Below, one piece after another: positions 54,913 to 63,391 of a stretch of 63,422 nt of DNA. How positions within the stretch are numbered: position 1 is the first letter of the stretch; each line of letters begins with the position of its first letter. Source of the DNA: Faucicola sp048551375 (GTDB lineage Bacteria; Pseudomonadota; Gammaproteobacteria; Pseudomonadales; Moraxellaceae); the NCBI RefSeq assembly GCF_048551375.1, contig NZ_JBLYZJ010000014.1, positions 1 through 63,422 of the forward strand. Reading direction: 5' to 3'. Under the pieces are notes generated by a model that was given only the letters and a program-made list of their open reading frames with translations, did not search any database and was not told the origin of the DNA. The position numbers and the translations under genes are program-made.

Positions 54913-55413
54913 ATGCAATATCGTAGATTCTATCAGCATGGAGCAACCTATTTTTTCACCATTAATCTAGCTGATAGACGCAGTGATTTGCTCGTTCAAA
55001 ACATTGACCTTTTACGCACGGCTTTCAAAACGGTAAAAGATAATCACCCTTTTCACATTGATGCCATCGTGGTTTTGCCAGACCATATCCATACATTATG
55101 GACGTTGCCAGCGGACAATGCGGATTATTCAATTCGCATTCGTCTGATAAAATATTACTTTTCTCATGCTTTAGAAATACAAGAACATGAGGTAATTTCC
55201 AAAAGTCGCCAAAGAAAACAAGAACGTGGTATATGGCAACGCCGTTTTTGGGAACATTGTATTCGTAATGAGCAAGACTATCTTGCTCACATCAATTATA
55301 TTCATCTTAACCCTGTCAAACATGGGCTAGTCACGCAAGTTAAAGACTGGGAATTTTCTTCGTTTCATCTATTTGTCGCTCGTGGTGATTTGCCAATCGA
55401 TTGGTTTGGTTAA
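54913..55413 (+). CDS. REP-associated tyrosine transposase (RAYT, TnpA_REP)
   Basis: 166 residues from ATG 54913 (a TTG at 54904 is also in frame). It belongs to the Y1 HUH single-strand nuclease family related to IS200/IS605 TnpA. Seen: YRRFYQHGATYFFTINLADR near the N terminus, the HUH motif in VVLPDHIHTLWTLP (His-Ile-His, about residues 54-56), RIRLIKYYFSHAL, the RAYT hallmark RGIWQRRFWEHCIRNEQDY (about 111-129), and HINYIHLNPVKHGLVTQVKD. The catalytic Tyr is expected in the EQDY helix. It is single-copy here and bracketed by four REP pairs, its probable substrates. Opposite strand to its neighbours. Confidence 0.93.
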   Translation: MQYRRFYQHGATYFFTINLADRRSDLLVQNIDLLRTAFKTVKDNHPFHIDAIVVLPDHIHTLWTLPADNADYSIRIRLIKYYFSHALEIQEHEVISKSRQRKQERGIWQRRFWEHCIRNEQDYLAHINYIHLNPVKHGLVTQVKDWEFSSFHLFVARGDLPIDWFG

Positions 55414-55429
55414 GTGTAATGGGGTTGCT

Positions 55430-55504
55430 GTAGGTTGGGTCGAAGTATGAGACCCAACGTAAGTTATTGATGAAGTTGGGTTTCGCAAGCTCAACCCAAC
55501 CTAC
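55430..55504. repeat. family B REP pair 3, downstream of RAYT
   Basis: GTAGGTTGGGTCGAAGTATG then AGACCCAAC (55430-55458) faces the inverted unit at 55475-55504 with a short 15-base spacer. It starts 17 bases after the RAYT stop. Confidence 0.85.
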
Positions 55505-55550
55505 AAACCATTATTTCATTGTTCACCAAATTTTATTGTCACAATCATTG

Positions 55551-55634
55551 TGGGTTCGGGCAAAGGATAAAACTCAACATTAACCAACATCCATATTTCT
55601 AATGTTGGGTTTCGCAAGCTCAACCCAACCTACG
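55551..55634. repeat. family B REP pair 4, downstream of RAYT
   Basis: The left unit is decayed (TGGGTTCGGGCAAAGGATAA, no GTAG head), while the right inverted unit at 55603-55634 is intact. It shares the TTAACCAACATCCATATTTC spacer type with pairs 1 and 2. Confidence 0.75.
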
Positions 55635-55655
55635 TTATACGCCATAAGCTATTAC

Positions 55656-58295
55656 TTAACCATCCACCCAATTTTGTTCCCCATTGAACAGTTTTTCAAG
55701 CACGCCCAATTGCTTTTGCCATAGCGGATAAGCCTCAGCATTTGGCGTATAGCCTGTTTGGCGTTGTTTGCCTTGCGTCACTCGCTCTAACAAATGCTTG
55801 CGTTCAAGGGCATCCAGACCTGCAAACACACGGCGGAATAATGGCAAATACTCAACAAATTCCTCACCATTTAACCCAATCAGCCATTGCTTGACTACGC
55901 CCAGTAACACTTCATCAAACAGTAAAGTTTGCGTTGCCCCTTGAAAAAACCCTGCAAAAAACTGAGCCGATTCTGCGGTGGCAATGGCAGGGGATAACGC
56001 CCTTTGCAAAGTGTCTTCAAGCGATTGATTATCGATTTTTTCGGCTTGATATAGCAGACGATTACACAGCCCAATTAACAGACTATGCGTGTGCGTAGCT
56101 TGGTTTTTACCCAACAAACCATGTGCAATATCGCCCATCGCTTGCCACCACACAGCCATCACATCGTCATCCAACTCGCCCAATAGCAAGGCGTGGTGCG
56201 TGTCTTTGATGAGCGTGTGATAGCGTTCGGCGATGTCATTGTCAATTTGGCGAATGGCATACGGCAAGGCGATAGCGACTTTGATAGTGAGTTGGCGTAC
56301 CAATTCGCCCACTTGCTCCAATGCCATCGTGCGAGCTGTGCCGTAGCGTTCTAGGTGAATCAAGGGCGATAAACTGCTTAATAACTCATCGGTGCTATCG
56401 GTTTGGTTGGCAAGTACGCCCAGTCGCCCAAGCCCTGTGTCGGTGGCATGGGGCAAATTGGCTTGCAGTGCCAGTTGCACATCGCTCACCAGTCGGCTTA
56501 ACTGCTGGGTGTTGGTCATGGTTTCGGCAAGTTTGTTGTTAGACGCTTGCTCAATGGTGTTGCCATACACAAGGTTTTCCACCAGTTCAACGGAAAATTC
56601 AGGTTGCCATTCTAATAGCCATTTTTCTCGGAACGTGCCACGACTGCTACCGCTATCGAGTAACTTGCCCCAATTTACCCCCAAAATCCGCAAACGGTGC
56701 AATAACTGCGATTTTTTTAGCCCTGCGTCACTGCGTAAATCGAGCGAAATTTCTTTGGCAAGGCTTTCTGGGGCGAGTTTGGTTTGCTTTTGTAGGCGTT
56801 GCAAGTCTTCAAGCAAAGGGGCTAACGGCATATCGTCTGGGATTTGCCCCACTTGATTACCCAATAACAATGACGCTTCGATTTGTCGCCACAAAATCGG
56901 CTCACCAAAACACAGGCAAGCAATGGCACTTTCGGTCAATTCTTCAAAGCCCACAGACGGACGCTGTCGCACACTGGCAAGGCTTTGGCTAAGGCGTACC
57001 GCTTCGATGACGGAGGCGGTAGAGATGACCTGCCCTTGCTCTCGCAACGCTTGGGCGACTTTGGCAAGCCAATGTTCGGCGTGGTCGTGGCGGTCACGGC
57101 TTTGCCATAGGTGCAAATACCACATCGGCGACTTCACGCCTGCCCCATAGCCAGATTGACTTGCCAAACGGGGCGATGTCCACGGAATCCATGTGGTTTT
57201 GACCTTGGACGGTGCAAGTTTTTTGGGTAAATTTTTGATAATGGCGGTGTCGGTTTTGGCGGTGAAATTGATAGCCTTGCCATCTTTGTCGGTTAATTGT
57301 TTTGCCAAAGTGGGGTCTAACGCAGGCACGTGCCACGCCCCACACACCACCACAATCACCTCATCATCATTGGCGGACTTTTGAACACTGGCGATTTGCT
57401 GACGCATATAGGCTTCACGTTCGTTGTCCGATTCGGTGATGTCGCCATAGTCGATAAGGCGTTGGCGTAGCGATAACATGGCGTTGGCGACAGCGTTAAA
57501 CACGGCTAAATCCTGTCTGATACCTTCCCCAAAAGTCACATTAGCTTCGTCAAACTCGCTTGCTGTACTAGATGTACTATCTTCGCTCGTTTTCCTCGCT
57601 ACTAAGTCTTTTGGGTCTTTTGGGTTTGGTCTCAAATGGCTATTAGATGAGTTTGGATAAGTTTGTTCAATAATATCATTCCACCAGTCTTCGCCGTCTT
57701 CATAACCTGCCAAATTCGCCAAAATGCCAATGGGGTCATGCGACAGTTGCAACGCAAATTTATCATCATCGCTTAACGGCTGTTGTTCCGCTAGTTGGGG
57801 CGATTCGTCAAAGCCGACATCGTGGGGAGTATCGTTTGTTTGTCCAATTTGCTGTTCAGTTTCGCTTTTACCTTGCTTGTCGTTTTGCTGGTCATTTTGT
57901 TTATCATGTTTTAAGGCTTGTTGTTCTTTAAATTGCTCAATTTCAAGCAGATTTTTTGCCAATTTGACCGACACAGGCAAATCAATAAACGCCACTTCCA
58001 CATGATGCTTCACCGCCCATAGCGTGGCTTGGTATTCTGGCGAAAATTCGGTAAATGGATAATAAAAATGCAAATCGGGCGATTCGGTGGCATACGCCAA
58101 CAATGCGACAGGCGGTTTCATCTGATGGTGAGCGAGTAGGGGCAATAAGTCGCTACAATCACTCGCCCCTTCAATCAGCACTTTGGTGGGCTTGAGGGCA
58201 TCGAGTACCGAAAGCAGACGAGTGGCTGAACCAACGCCATGATGACGAATACCGAGGTAATAGGTCTTGGAAGTGGGGGTTTTGGTGGATGACAC
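55656..58295 (-). CDS. DUF5682 family protein (TraB/ChaN-like fold candidate)
   Basis: 879 residues from GTG 58295, chosen because AGGGA lies upstream and because the longer frame (to 58406) runs through two family A repeats. Seen: N-terminal YYLGIRHHGVGSA (GxxHH at residues 15-19), KVLIEGASD (38-46), a variable charged Gln/Asp/Lys linker (about 120-250), and VVVCGAWHVPAL (GxxH, 319-326). The paired GxxH plus EG motifs recall the TraB/ChaN/erythromycin-esterase superfamily, so an unknown hydrolase is possible. The C-terminal 550 residues are helical without known motifs. Middle gene of the MoxR/VWA/SWIM cluster. Function unknown. Confidence 0.82.
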   Translation of the reverse strand: MSSTKTPTSKTYYLGIRHHGVGSATRLLSVLDALKPTKVLIEGASDCSDLLPLLAHHQMKPPVALLAYATESPDLHFYYPFTEFSPEYQATLWAVKHHVEVAFIDLPVSVKLAKNLLEIEQFKEQQALKHDKQNDQQNDKQGKSETEQQIGQTNDTPHDVGFDESPQLAEQQPLSDDDKFALQLSHDPIGILANLAGYEDGEDWWNDIIEQTYPNSSNSHLRPNPKDPKDLVARKTSEDSTSSTASEFDEANVTFGEGIRQDLAVFNAVANAMLSLRQRLIDYGDITESDNEREAYMRQQIASVQKSANDDEVIVVVCGAWHVPALDPTLAKQLTDKDGKAINFTAKTDTAIIKNLPKKLAPSKVKTTWIPWTSPRLASQSGYGAGVKSPMWYLHLWQSRDRHDHAEHWLAKVAQALREQGQVISTASVIEAVRLSQSLASVRQRPSVGFEELTESAIACLCFGEPILWRQIEASLLLGNQVGQIPDDMPLAPLLEDLQRLQKQTKLAPESLAKEISLDLRSDAGLKKSQLLHRLRILGVNWGKLLDSGSSRGTFREKWLLEWQPEFSVELVENLVYGNTIEQASNNKLAETMTNTQQLSRLVSDVQLALQANLPHATDTGLGRLGVLANQTDSTDELLSSLSPLIHLERYGTARTMALEQVGELVRQLTIKVAIALPYAIRQIDNDIAERYHTLIKDTHHALLLGELDDDVMAVWWQAMGDIAHGLLGKNQATHTHSLLIGLCNRLLYQAEKIDNQSLEDTLQRALSPAIATAESAQFFAGFFQGATQTLLFDEVLLGVVKQWLIGLNGEEFVEYLPLFRRVFAGLDALERKHLLERVTQGKQRQTGYTPNAEAYPLWQKQLGVLEKLFNGEQNWVDG

Positions 58296-58329
58296 AGTTA
58301 TCCCTTTTTTATTTTTTCTAAAATTTGTT

Positions 58330-58397
58330 GTAGAGGCGTATTGCATACGCCCTATAGAAAAAACTGGTAATTTGGGCGTATACAATACGCCCCTACG
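58330..58397. repeat. facing pair of family A palindromes
   Basis: GTAGAGGCGTATTGCATACG then CCC (58330-58353) faces a minus-strand copy at 58374-58397. It occupies almost the whole gap between the AAA ATPase gene and the DUF5682 gene, so it lies inside the operon's transcript. Confidence 0.75.
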
Positions 58398-58412
58398 ATT
58401 ATGCAATCCAAT

Positions 58413-59501
58413 TTATAAAACATCATTCAAATGATGATAAAATTGGGCGTAGTCTTTGCGTTTTTTGAGTACCGTTTCGAGGTATTCTTCAAGTACCGCT
58501 TTGTCTTGCACAGGGTCTTTGACAATCGCCCCCACAAGGTTACTGCTAATAGTTTCGGCAGACAATTCCCCATTACCAAACCAATTGGCTTGGCTCAAAC
58601 TACCCACCATCACGGCGATTGCTTCGGCGGTGGACAGGTTGCCTGTGGGGGATTTTAGAGCGATTTTGCCGTCTAAGGTTTCGCCCCCACGCAATTCTCG
58701 GAACATGGTAACGACTTTTTCGATTTCGCTAATGGCATTGGTCGGTACAGGCAATTGCAAGTTTTCGCCCATTTCGCTGACACGGCGAGCGACAATGCGG
58801 ATTTCTTCGCTCATGTCATCAGGCAATGGCAACACCACCACGTTAAAACGGCGTTTGAGAGCGGAAGACAGTTCATTCACGCCTTTGTCACGGTTGTTGG
58901 CGGTGGCGATGATGTTAAAGCCTTTTTTGGCAAATACGGCATCGTTTAGCTCTGGAATTGGGAGCATTTTTTCGGACAAAATGGTAATCAAAGTATCCTG
59001 CACATCCGACCCCATGCGAGTGAGTTCCTCTAGCCGACATAGCGTGCCTTGCTCCATCGCACGGTATAAGGGGGTCGGCACAAGTGCCTCACGGCTAGGA
59101 CCTTTGGCGAGCAGTTGGGCGTAGTTCCAGCCGTAGCGGACTTGGTTTTCATCCGTGCCTGCGGTACATTGAATCACTCGGGTGCTATCGCCTGAAATCC
59201 CTGCGGACAGGTGTTCGGATACCCATGACTTTGCCGTGCCAGGTACGCCTAGCAGTAGCAAGGCTCGGTCGGTGGCGAGGGTGGCGACTGCGGTTTCGAT
59301 GAGTCTGCGGTTGCCGACATATTTTTCGCTGATGACTGTGCCATCGCTGGTTGTACCGCCCATCAGGTATTTGACGACTGCTTGGGGGGAGAGATGCCAG
59401 TTAGTGGGTTTTTGGGTGGGGTTGTCTGCGTCATCTCGTTTGAGTGCGTCAAGTTCGTGTTGGTAGATGATTTCGGCAGGTTGGCGTAATATGTCGGTCA
59501 T
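58413..59501 (-). CDS. MoxR-family AAA ATPase (YehL-like)
   Basis: 362 residues. Seen: Walker A GVPGTAKS (residues 85-92), Walker B-like LCRLEEL (154-160, Glu where the first Asp is usual), a pre-sensor beta hairpin near KMLPIPELND, and sensor 1/arginine-finger region ATANNRDKGVNELSSALKRR (199-218). A C-terminal lid domain follows. MoxR ATPases act as hexameric chaperones, often with VWA partners for metal insertion or complex assembly. AAGGA precedes the ATG. It lies between the ankyrin-like gene and DUF5682 on the same strand. Closest familiar relative is E. coli YehL. Confidence 0.92.
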   Translation of the reverse strand: MTDILRQPAEIIYQHELDALKRDDADNPTQKPTNWHLSPQAVVKYLMGGTTSDGTVISEKYVGNRRLIETAVATLATDRALLLLGVPGTAKSWVSEHLSAGISGDSTRVIQCTAGTDENQVRYGWNYAQLLAKGPSREALVPTPLYRAMEQGTLCRLEELTRMGSDVQDTLITILSEKMLPIPELNDAVFAKKGFNIIATANNRDKGVNELSSALKRRFNVVVLPLPDDMSEEIRIVARRVSEMGENLQLPVPTNAISEIEKVVTMFRELRGGETLDGKIALKSPTGNLSTAEAIAVMVGSLSQANWFGNGELSAETISSNLVGAIVKDPVQDKAVLEEYLETVLKKRKDYAQFYHHLNDVL

Positions 59502-59540
59502 TTGGGTGTTCCTTTTTGAATTTGGTAAATATGGCTAAAA

Positions 59541-60272
59541 TTATTGCGGTTCAAATTGCATCAGTTCATAAAGTTTGGATGAAAACTGTTCCATGCGTTC
59601 CTGTAATGCAAGTGTAGAAAAGAAGTTATCTGAGCGAGCTTTGTAAAACTTGTGGTAAATACTTAGCATTCTTTCTTCAATTTTGGGTGCTTTTGGGTTC
59701 GCCCCATTTGCAATTAGGGTTTTAATCGCTGTAAAAATATTTTCACTTTCATCCAATACAACGATGATATTCATTAGCGTAATACCATCTTTTTCACTAT
59801 CCATAAAATCTGCTCCACTTAGCATATTATAAAGTGGTTCAGAATAAGGCTCATCATCCAATTGTACTTTTGCCCCATATTCTAATAAGCACGCTAAAAG
59901 TTTAGGATTTGTTAAAATATTGTAGTATGAGAATGTCGATAACGCTTTATTGCGAATTAAATCCTTCTTAGCATTTAAAATCAGCTCAACAGTTGCGACA
60001 TCTTCAGTTCCATAAAGATAAAATTTAAATAACTTTTGCCAAAATTCATTACTAAAATCATAGTTATTTTGTTCTAAAATCCATTGAATCATGTCAGTTG
60101 ATAAATGATGTGTACCGAAGTCTTTAGCTGTGGCGAATAAAATATGCTCAATACCGCCACGTTCATAAGCATTAACTTCGCATTGTAAAAGTTCTTGTTT
60201 TAACGTATCCCAATCTTGAGCAACAATTAAATCCCTAAAATTCTTCGGCAAGGTCTTTTTTAATTTCGCCAT
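59541..60272 (-). CDS. ankyrin-repeat-like protein inside the MoxR cluster
   Basis: 243 residues, not recognised as a named family. Seen: two ankyrin-type units, LLACLLEYGAKVQLDDE (about 127-143) and AIKTLIANGANPKAPKI (about 182-198), and looser helical pairs around them (MIQWILEQNNYDFSNEFWQK; VATVELILNAKKDLIRNKAL). No signal peptide. AGGAAG precedes the ATG. It sits between the DUF5691-like and MoxR genes, spaced 13 and 39 bases, so is co-transcribed. More AT-rich than its neighbours. A partner-binding or regulatory role is a guess only. Confidence 0.65.
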   Translation of the reverse strand: MAKLKKTLPKNFRDLIVAQDWDTLKQELLQCEVNAYERGGIEHILFATAKDFGTHHLSTDMIQWILEQNNYDFSNEFWQKLFKFYLYGTEDVATVELILNAKKDLIRNKALSTFSYYNILTNPKLLACLLEYGAKVQLDDEPYSEPLYNMLSGADFMDSEKDGITLMNIIVVLDESENIFTAIKTLIANGANPKAPKIEERMLSIYHKFYKARSDNFFSTLALQERMEQFSSKLYELMQFEPQ

Positions 60273-60285
60273 TTTATGCTTCCTT

Positions 60286-61638
60286 TTATTTTAATTGTCG
60301 ATTAAGGTCTAATACAGACAAAACAGGGTCAAATTTTGGTATCCCTTTATCAACCAATGTTTGATATGCCCACTCTGCCAATGGCTGTGGCAACATCATA
60401 CCCAAATATTCCAAATCATCCGTTCTCCATTGATATCTTGCATCATCATCAGTAGATTCTTTGATATATTGGATGATTGCCTGCCAACGAGCGGATTGTT
60501 GGATTTTTTCCTTATCTGTAACCAATAAAGGCTTGCCGTTTAATAATGAAGCCAGTTTTTCATACGCAATATCAGCTTCATAAAATAACCGAGCTATTAT
60601 CGCTTGGATTGTTTGCTCATCAAATCGTGACCAAAGATAGGATAGATAGTACAATCTTGCCCCATTTTCCATGCTAATGATATAGTCACACAGCTTGTTG
60701 GTAATCGCTGGTAAATACACATCTGGCAAATTAACCGCCATATTTTCGATTAAAATAGTATTCAAATCGATACTCGTGTGTAGGTTCTCAAAGTTCTCAA
60801 AATGCCACACTTCAATGAGTTGTGCCAAACTCAAGCCAAATACTTCGGCAAAATCATTTAAATCTACTTGCTTTAATCGCTCGCCTCGCAAAGCCATTAA
60901 TTTATCACTCGCCAACTTTTTTGGGATTAAAGATTGGCTTTTATCTTCTCTTTTGGTTTTTAGATGAAAATAATCTTTTAATTCTTGGGCAAGTGTTAGG
61001 CTGTCATCTGCTTCATTGTCTTGACTGCTATTGGATAACTTGTTTTTTTTGGCAGACTTCACTGACTTAACCGCTTGTGTAGCGTTATTGGTACTCGATG
61101 AAACCTCTTTACCTAGCCATTGAATCCACGGTGAATACACCACATGAATACTGGTCGTATCTCTAAACTGATTAATTATTTCCAAGCCATGTTGTGGCAA
61201 TAATACAAATCCTCGATACGCCAAGAATTGTAAAAATAATTGCTCTTTTCTTAGCACATACATCTGCCCACGCTGTTTTTTAAATCGTGCGACTATCTCC
61301 CTGTTGAGATAGCTAAATTTGCTCGGGATAAATGGCAAGTCAAGGCTCGGTAAAATAGGTAACGGTTGCATTGAATTGGGGTCTATTGCCAATGCACTGT
61401 TATTCTCATTAGTTGATAATGGATGTTGTAGCATCATCGCTTGATATTGACTGGCAATCGCAAGGGCAACCAGCGATTTTTTAGGTTCAGCCACATTTGT
61501 CAAAACAGGGGCAAAATCACTCGGCACATCATTGATATTCAACAAACCGCCATCGCCCACTAACCAACGGCTATACAGACGCTCAAGTTTGTTAAAATCG
61601 TCCGTCACGGTTGTTTGTATTGTATTTAGTTCTGACAT
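60286..61638 (-). CDS. DUF5691-like protein of the MoxR/SWIM cluster
   Basis: About 450 residues from ATG 61638 (GGGGG eight bases upstream). It overlaps the end of the SWIM gene by 13 bases. Seen: FNKLERLYSRWLVGDGGLLN near the start, LAYRGFVLLPQHGLEIINQF and VYSPWIQWLGKEV (about 170-182), which resembles the hxxxWLG stretch of DUF5691, then a variable Lys/Ser linker (about 190-215) and a helical C-terminal half. The DUF5691 assignment rests mostly on gene order (SWIM - this gene - AAA - DUF5682 - VWA), as in many actinobacteria and others; direct motif support is modest. Function unknown. Confidence 0.65.
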   Translation of the reverse strand: MSELNTIQTTVTDDFNKLERLYSRWLVGDGGLLNINDVPSDFAPVLTNVAEPKKSLVALAIASQYQAMMLQHPLSTNENNSALAIDPNSMQPLPILPSLDLPFIPSKFSYLNREIVARFKKQRGQMYVLRKEQLFLQFLAYRGFVLLPQHGLEIINQFRDTTSIHVVYSPWIQWLGKEVSSSTNNATQAVKSVKSAKKNKLSNSSQDNEADDSLTLAQELKDYFHLKTKREDKSQSLIPKKLASDKLMALRGERLKQVDLNDFAEVFGLSLAQLIEVWHFENFENLHTSIDLNTILIENMAVNLPDVYLPAITNKLCDYIISMENGARLYYLSYLWSRFDEQTIQAIIARLFYEADIAYEKLASLLNGKPLLVTDKEKIQQSARWQAIIQYIKESTDDDARYQWRTDDLEYLGMMLPQPLAEWAYQTLVDKGIPKFDPVLSVLDLNRQLK

Positions 61639-63197
61639 GACAACAACCCCCATTGCTCACTCACTACGCTTAACAACTGCCCTTTTAACCCATCCCACAA
61701 CACAAACCCTGTGGCAAGCTCACTGCCTAATACCAAATCGGCAATGTTATCGTTACTTAGTCGTAGCCAATGCTTTTGCTCATCCATTTCACTTTCCACC
61801 GTCAGCCACCAATATTCGCCTTTGGCGACTTTCACCACTCGTCCTTTGGGTAGGGCATACGGCATCACCTCTAACCAAGGCATTTTGCCAAGCCATGCCT
61901 GATATTGTGTTATTAGTGGCTGGGTTGCCAAAGCTTGTGTTGGCGATTGATTAAATGATAAAGCAGATGACGGATAAATTAAAGGCTCAATCGCTGATAA
62001 AGCGACAGCATTTGACGTATTATTTGGGGTTGCTTGATTGTCAGTCGTTGTGTTAAATGCTTCATCTACCAAAGTGCTGATAGTTTCTTGCTGTAAAAAA
62101 AAGCCACGCAAGGGGATACGACTGGGATAAAAACACAACTCACCCACCATATAATTACCAAAGCCTAGCCCTGTTTGGCGTTTGCCTGCACTGGGGTGTT
62201 GGTAGTCGAGCAACAACGCAAATTGGGGAATATTGGGTTCAAGGTTATTTGGGTCGGCTAACCGCACTAGCCAAGTAGCATAGCTAATTAAACCGTCTTT
62301 TCGTACTTCGCTGATTTCGCCAATATTTTGCCAAATGCCTTGTAATTTTAGGGCGTTTGGATTTTCTAATACTTTATCTTTGCTTTCACCACTGGTCATT
62401 GCCCTGCGAGCATCTGGGTCGTTGGGGTTGGTTTGCCACGCTTGCGATAGTAGCACCAACCGCCCAAATGCTTGTACCAGATAATGCACTTGTTCGGCTT
62501 TGGGGCAGTTGGCAAGGGTTGCAGGGATTTCATCAATGCGACTGGCAAATCCTGTGGCTTTGGCATCATTGAGGCGAGCGGAGATTTGACGGCATTTGCT
62601 ACTGGCATTGTCAATCAACGCCCCAAATCCCATACGGCATTGGTCTTGTAACCACTGTTCAAACTCGGTAAGCCCTGCTTGAATGGCGGAATCGGTGTCA
62701 GCTTTGAGTTTCTCGGCTCGTTTGACTTGTGTGGCTTGTTTTTTGGCAAGTTCTTCGGCGGATAAAGTCGGCTCGCTGTCAATGATTGGCGAATCGGTGA
62801 CTTTCGCTTTGCTATTACTGTTGCTACTGGTTGCTTCGGCTTGGGTAGTAGCCGTTTTGCTGGTTTTTCGCCGTCTGCCAAGCCAATCACTGACCCAAGT
62901 CGGTGGGGTGGTTTGGGTAAATTGACTGGCATCATTGACATACATCAGCATGAGGGCTAAAGCGTGTTTACAGGGGAATTTGCGAGAGGGGCAGGTGCAT
63001 TTGTAGCCGTGGTCATTGACATCAACGACCGTGTAATAGGGGTTTGAGCCAGAGCCTTGGCAATTTGCCCAAATAAGGTTTAAATTATCTGCACCGCCTT
63101 GGGCAGACCATTTGGCAGGTTTTAGCAGTTTTTTGGCAGAATCGTATGAGGATTGGTCAGGGGCAAGCGTTTGGATGGCTTCAAGGGTCAAGCTCAT
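61626..63197 (-). CDS. SWIM zinc-finger protein (YehQ-like)
   Basis: 523 residues. Seen: an N-terminal region LTLEAIQTLAPDQSSYDSAK, WSAQGGADNLNLIWANCQGS, then the SWIM zinc finger YKCTCPSRKFPCKHALALML (CxC-x6-CxH, about residues 68-87), a Ser/Thr/Lys-rich linker (110-160), and a long helical region containing EQWLQDQCRMGFGALIDNAS. SWIM fingers mediate protein or nucleic-acid contacts. AGGGA precedes the ATG. It is the first gene of the cluster, and its promoter should lie in the 190 bases between it and the 5S rRNA gene. Confidence 0.9.
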   Translation of the reverse strand: MSLTLEAIQTLAPDQSSYDSAKKLLKPAKWSAQGGADNLNLIWANCQGSGSNPYYTVVDVNDHGYKCTCPSRKFPCKHALALMLMYVNDASQFTQTTPPTWVSDWLGRRRKTSKTATTQAEATSSNSNSKAKVTDSPIIDSEPTLSAEELAKKQATQVKRAEKLKADTDSAIQAGLTEFEQWLQDQCRMGFGALIDNASSKCRQISARLNDAKATGFASRIDEIPATLANCPKAEQVHYLVQAFGRLVLLSQAWQTNPNDPDARRAMTSGESKDKVLENPNALKLQGIWQNIGEISEVRKDGLISYATWLVRLADPNNLEPNIPQFALLLDYQHPSAGKRQTGLGFGNYMVGELCFYPSRIPLRGFFLQQETISTLVDEAFNTTTDNQATPNNTSNAVALSAIEPLIYPSSALSFNQSPTQALATQPLITQYQAWLGKMPWLEVMPYALPKGRVVKVAKGEYWWLTVESEMDEQKHWLRLSNDNIADLVLGSELATGFVLWDGLKGQLLSVVSEQWGLLSCQN

Positions 63198-63350
63198 GAT
63201 GTTCCCTTTTATCGTGAGGTTTTGTGTTTGATTTTATGGTTGGCGAATTTCCCTATTAAAGCCGAAAAAAAGGACTTTGGCAATGGCTAGAACAAAACCA
63301 TACGACATTATTTGTCGTATAAAATCAATTTATAAAATAACGAGCAAAGC

Positions 63351-63380
63351 AAAAACCCCCACTCGACTGAGTGGGGGTTT
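63351..63380 (-). terminator. terminator of the rRNA operon
   Basis: Minus strand: AAACCCCCACTC / GAGTGGGGGTTTTT, a 12-base stem with a short loop and T-tract, 12 bases after the 5S 3' end. Beyond it, ACGACA / TGTCGT (63302-63318) is a further small inverted repeat in the SWIM gene upstream region. Confidence 0.92.
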
Positions 63381-63391
63381 ACTTAAGAGGG

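Noticed and set aside
3120..58397. CRISPR-like interpretation of the repeated palindromes
   Set aside because: The repeats are dispersed singly or in pairs, without regular spacers and without cas genes.
58296..58406. Extended N terminus of the DUF5682 protein
   Set aside because: It would be encoded by two family A palindromes; the GTG at 58295 has a better ribosome binding site.
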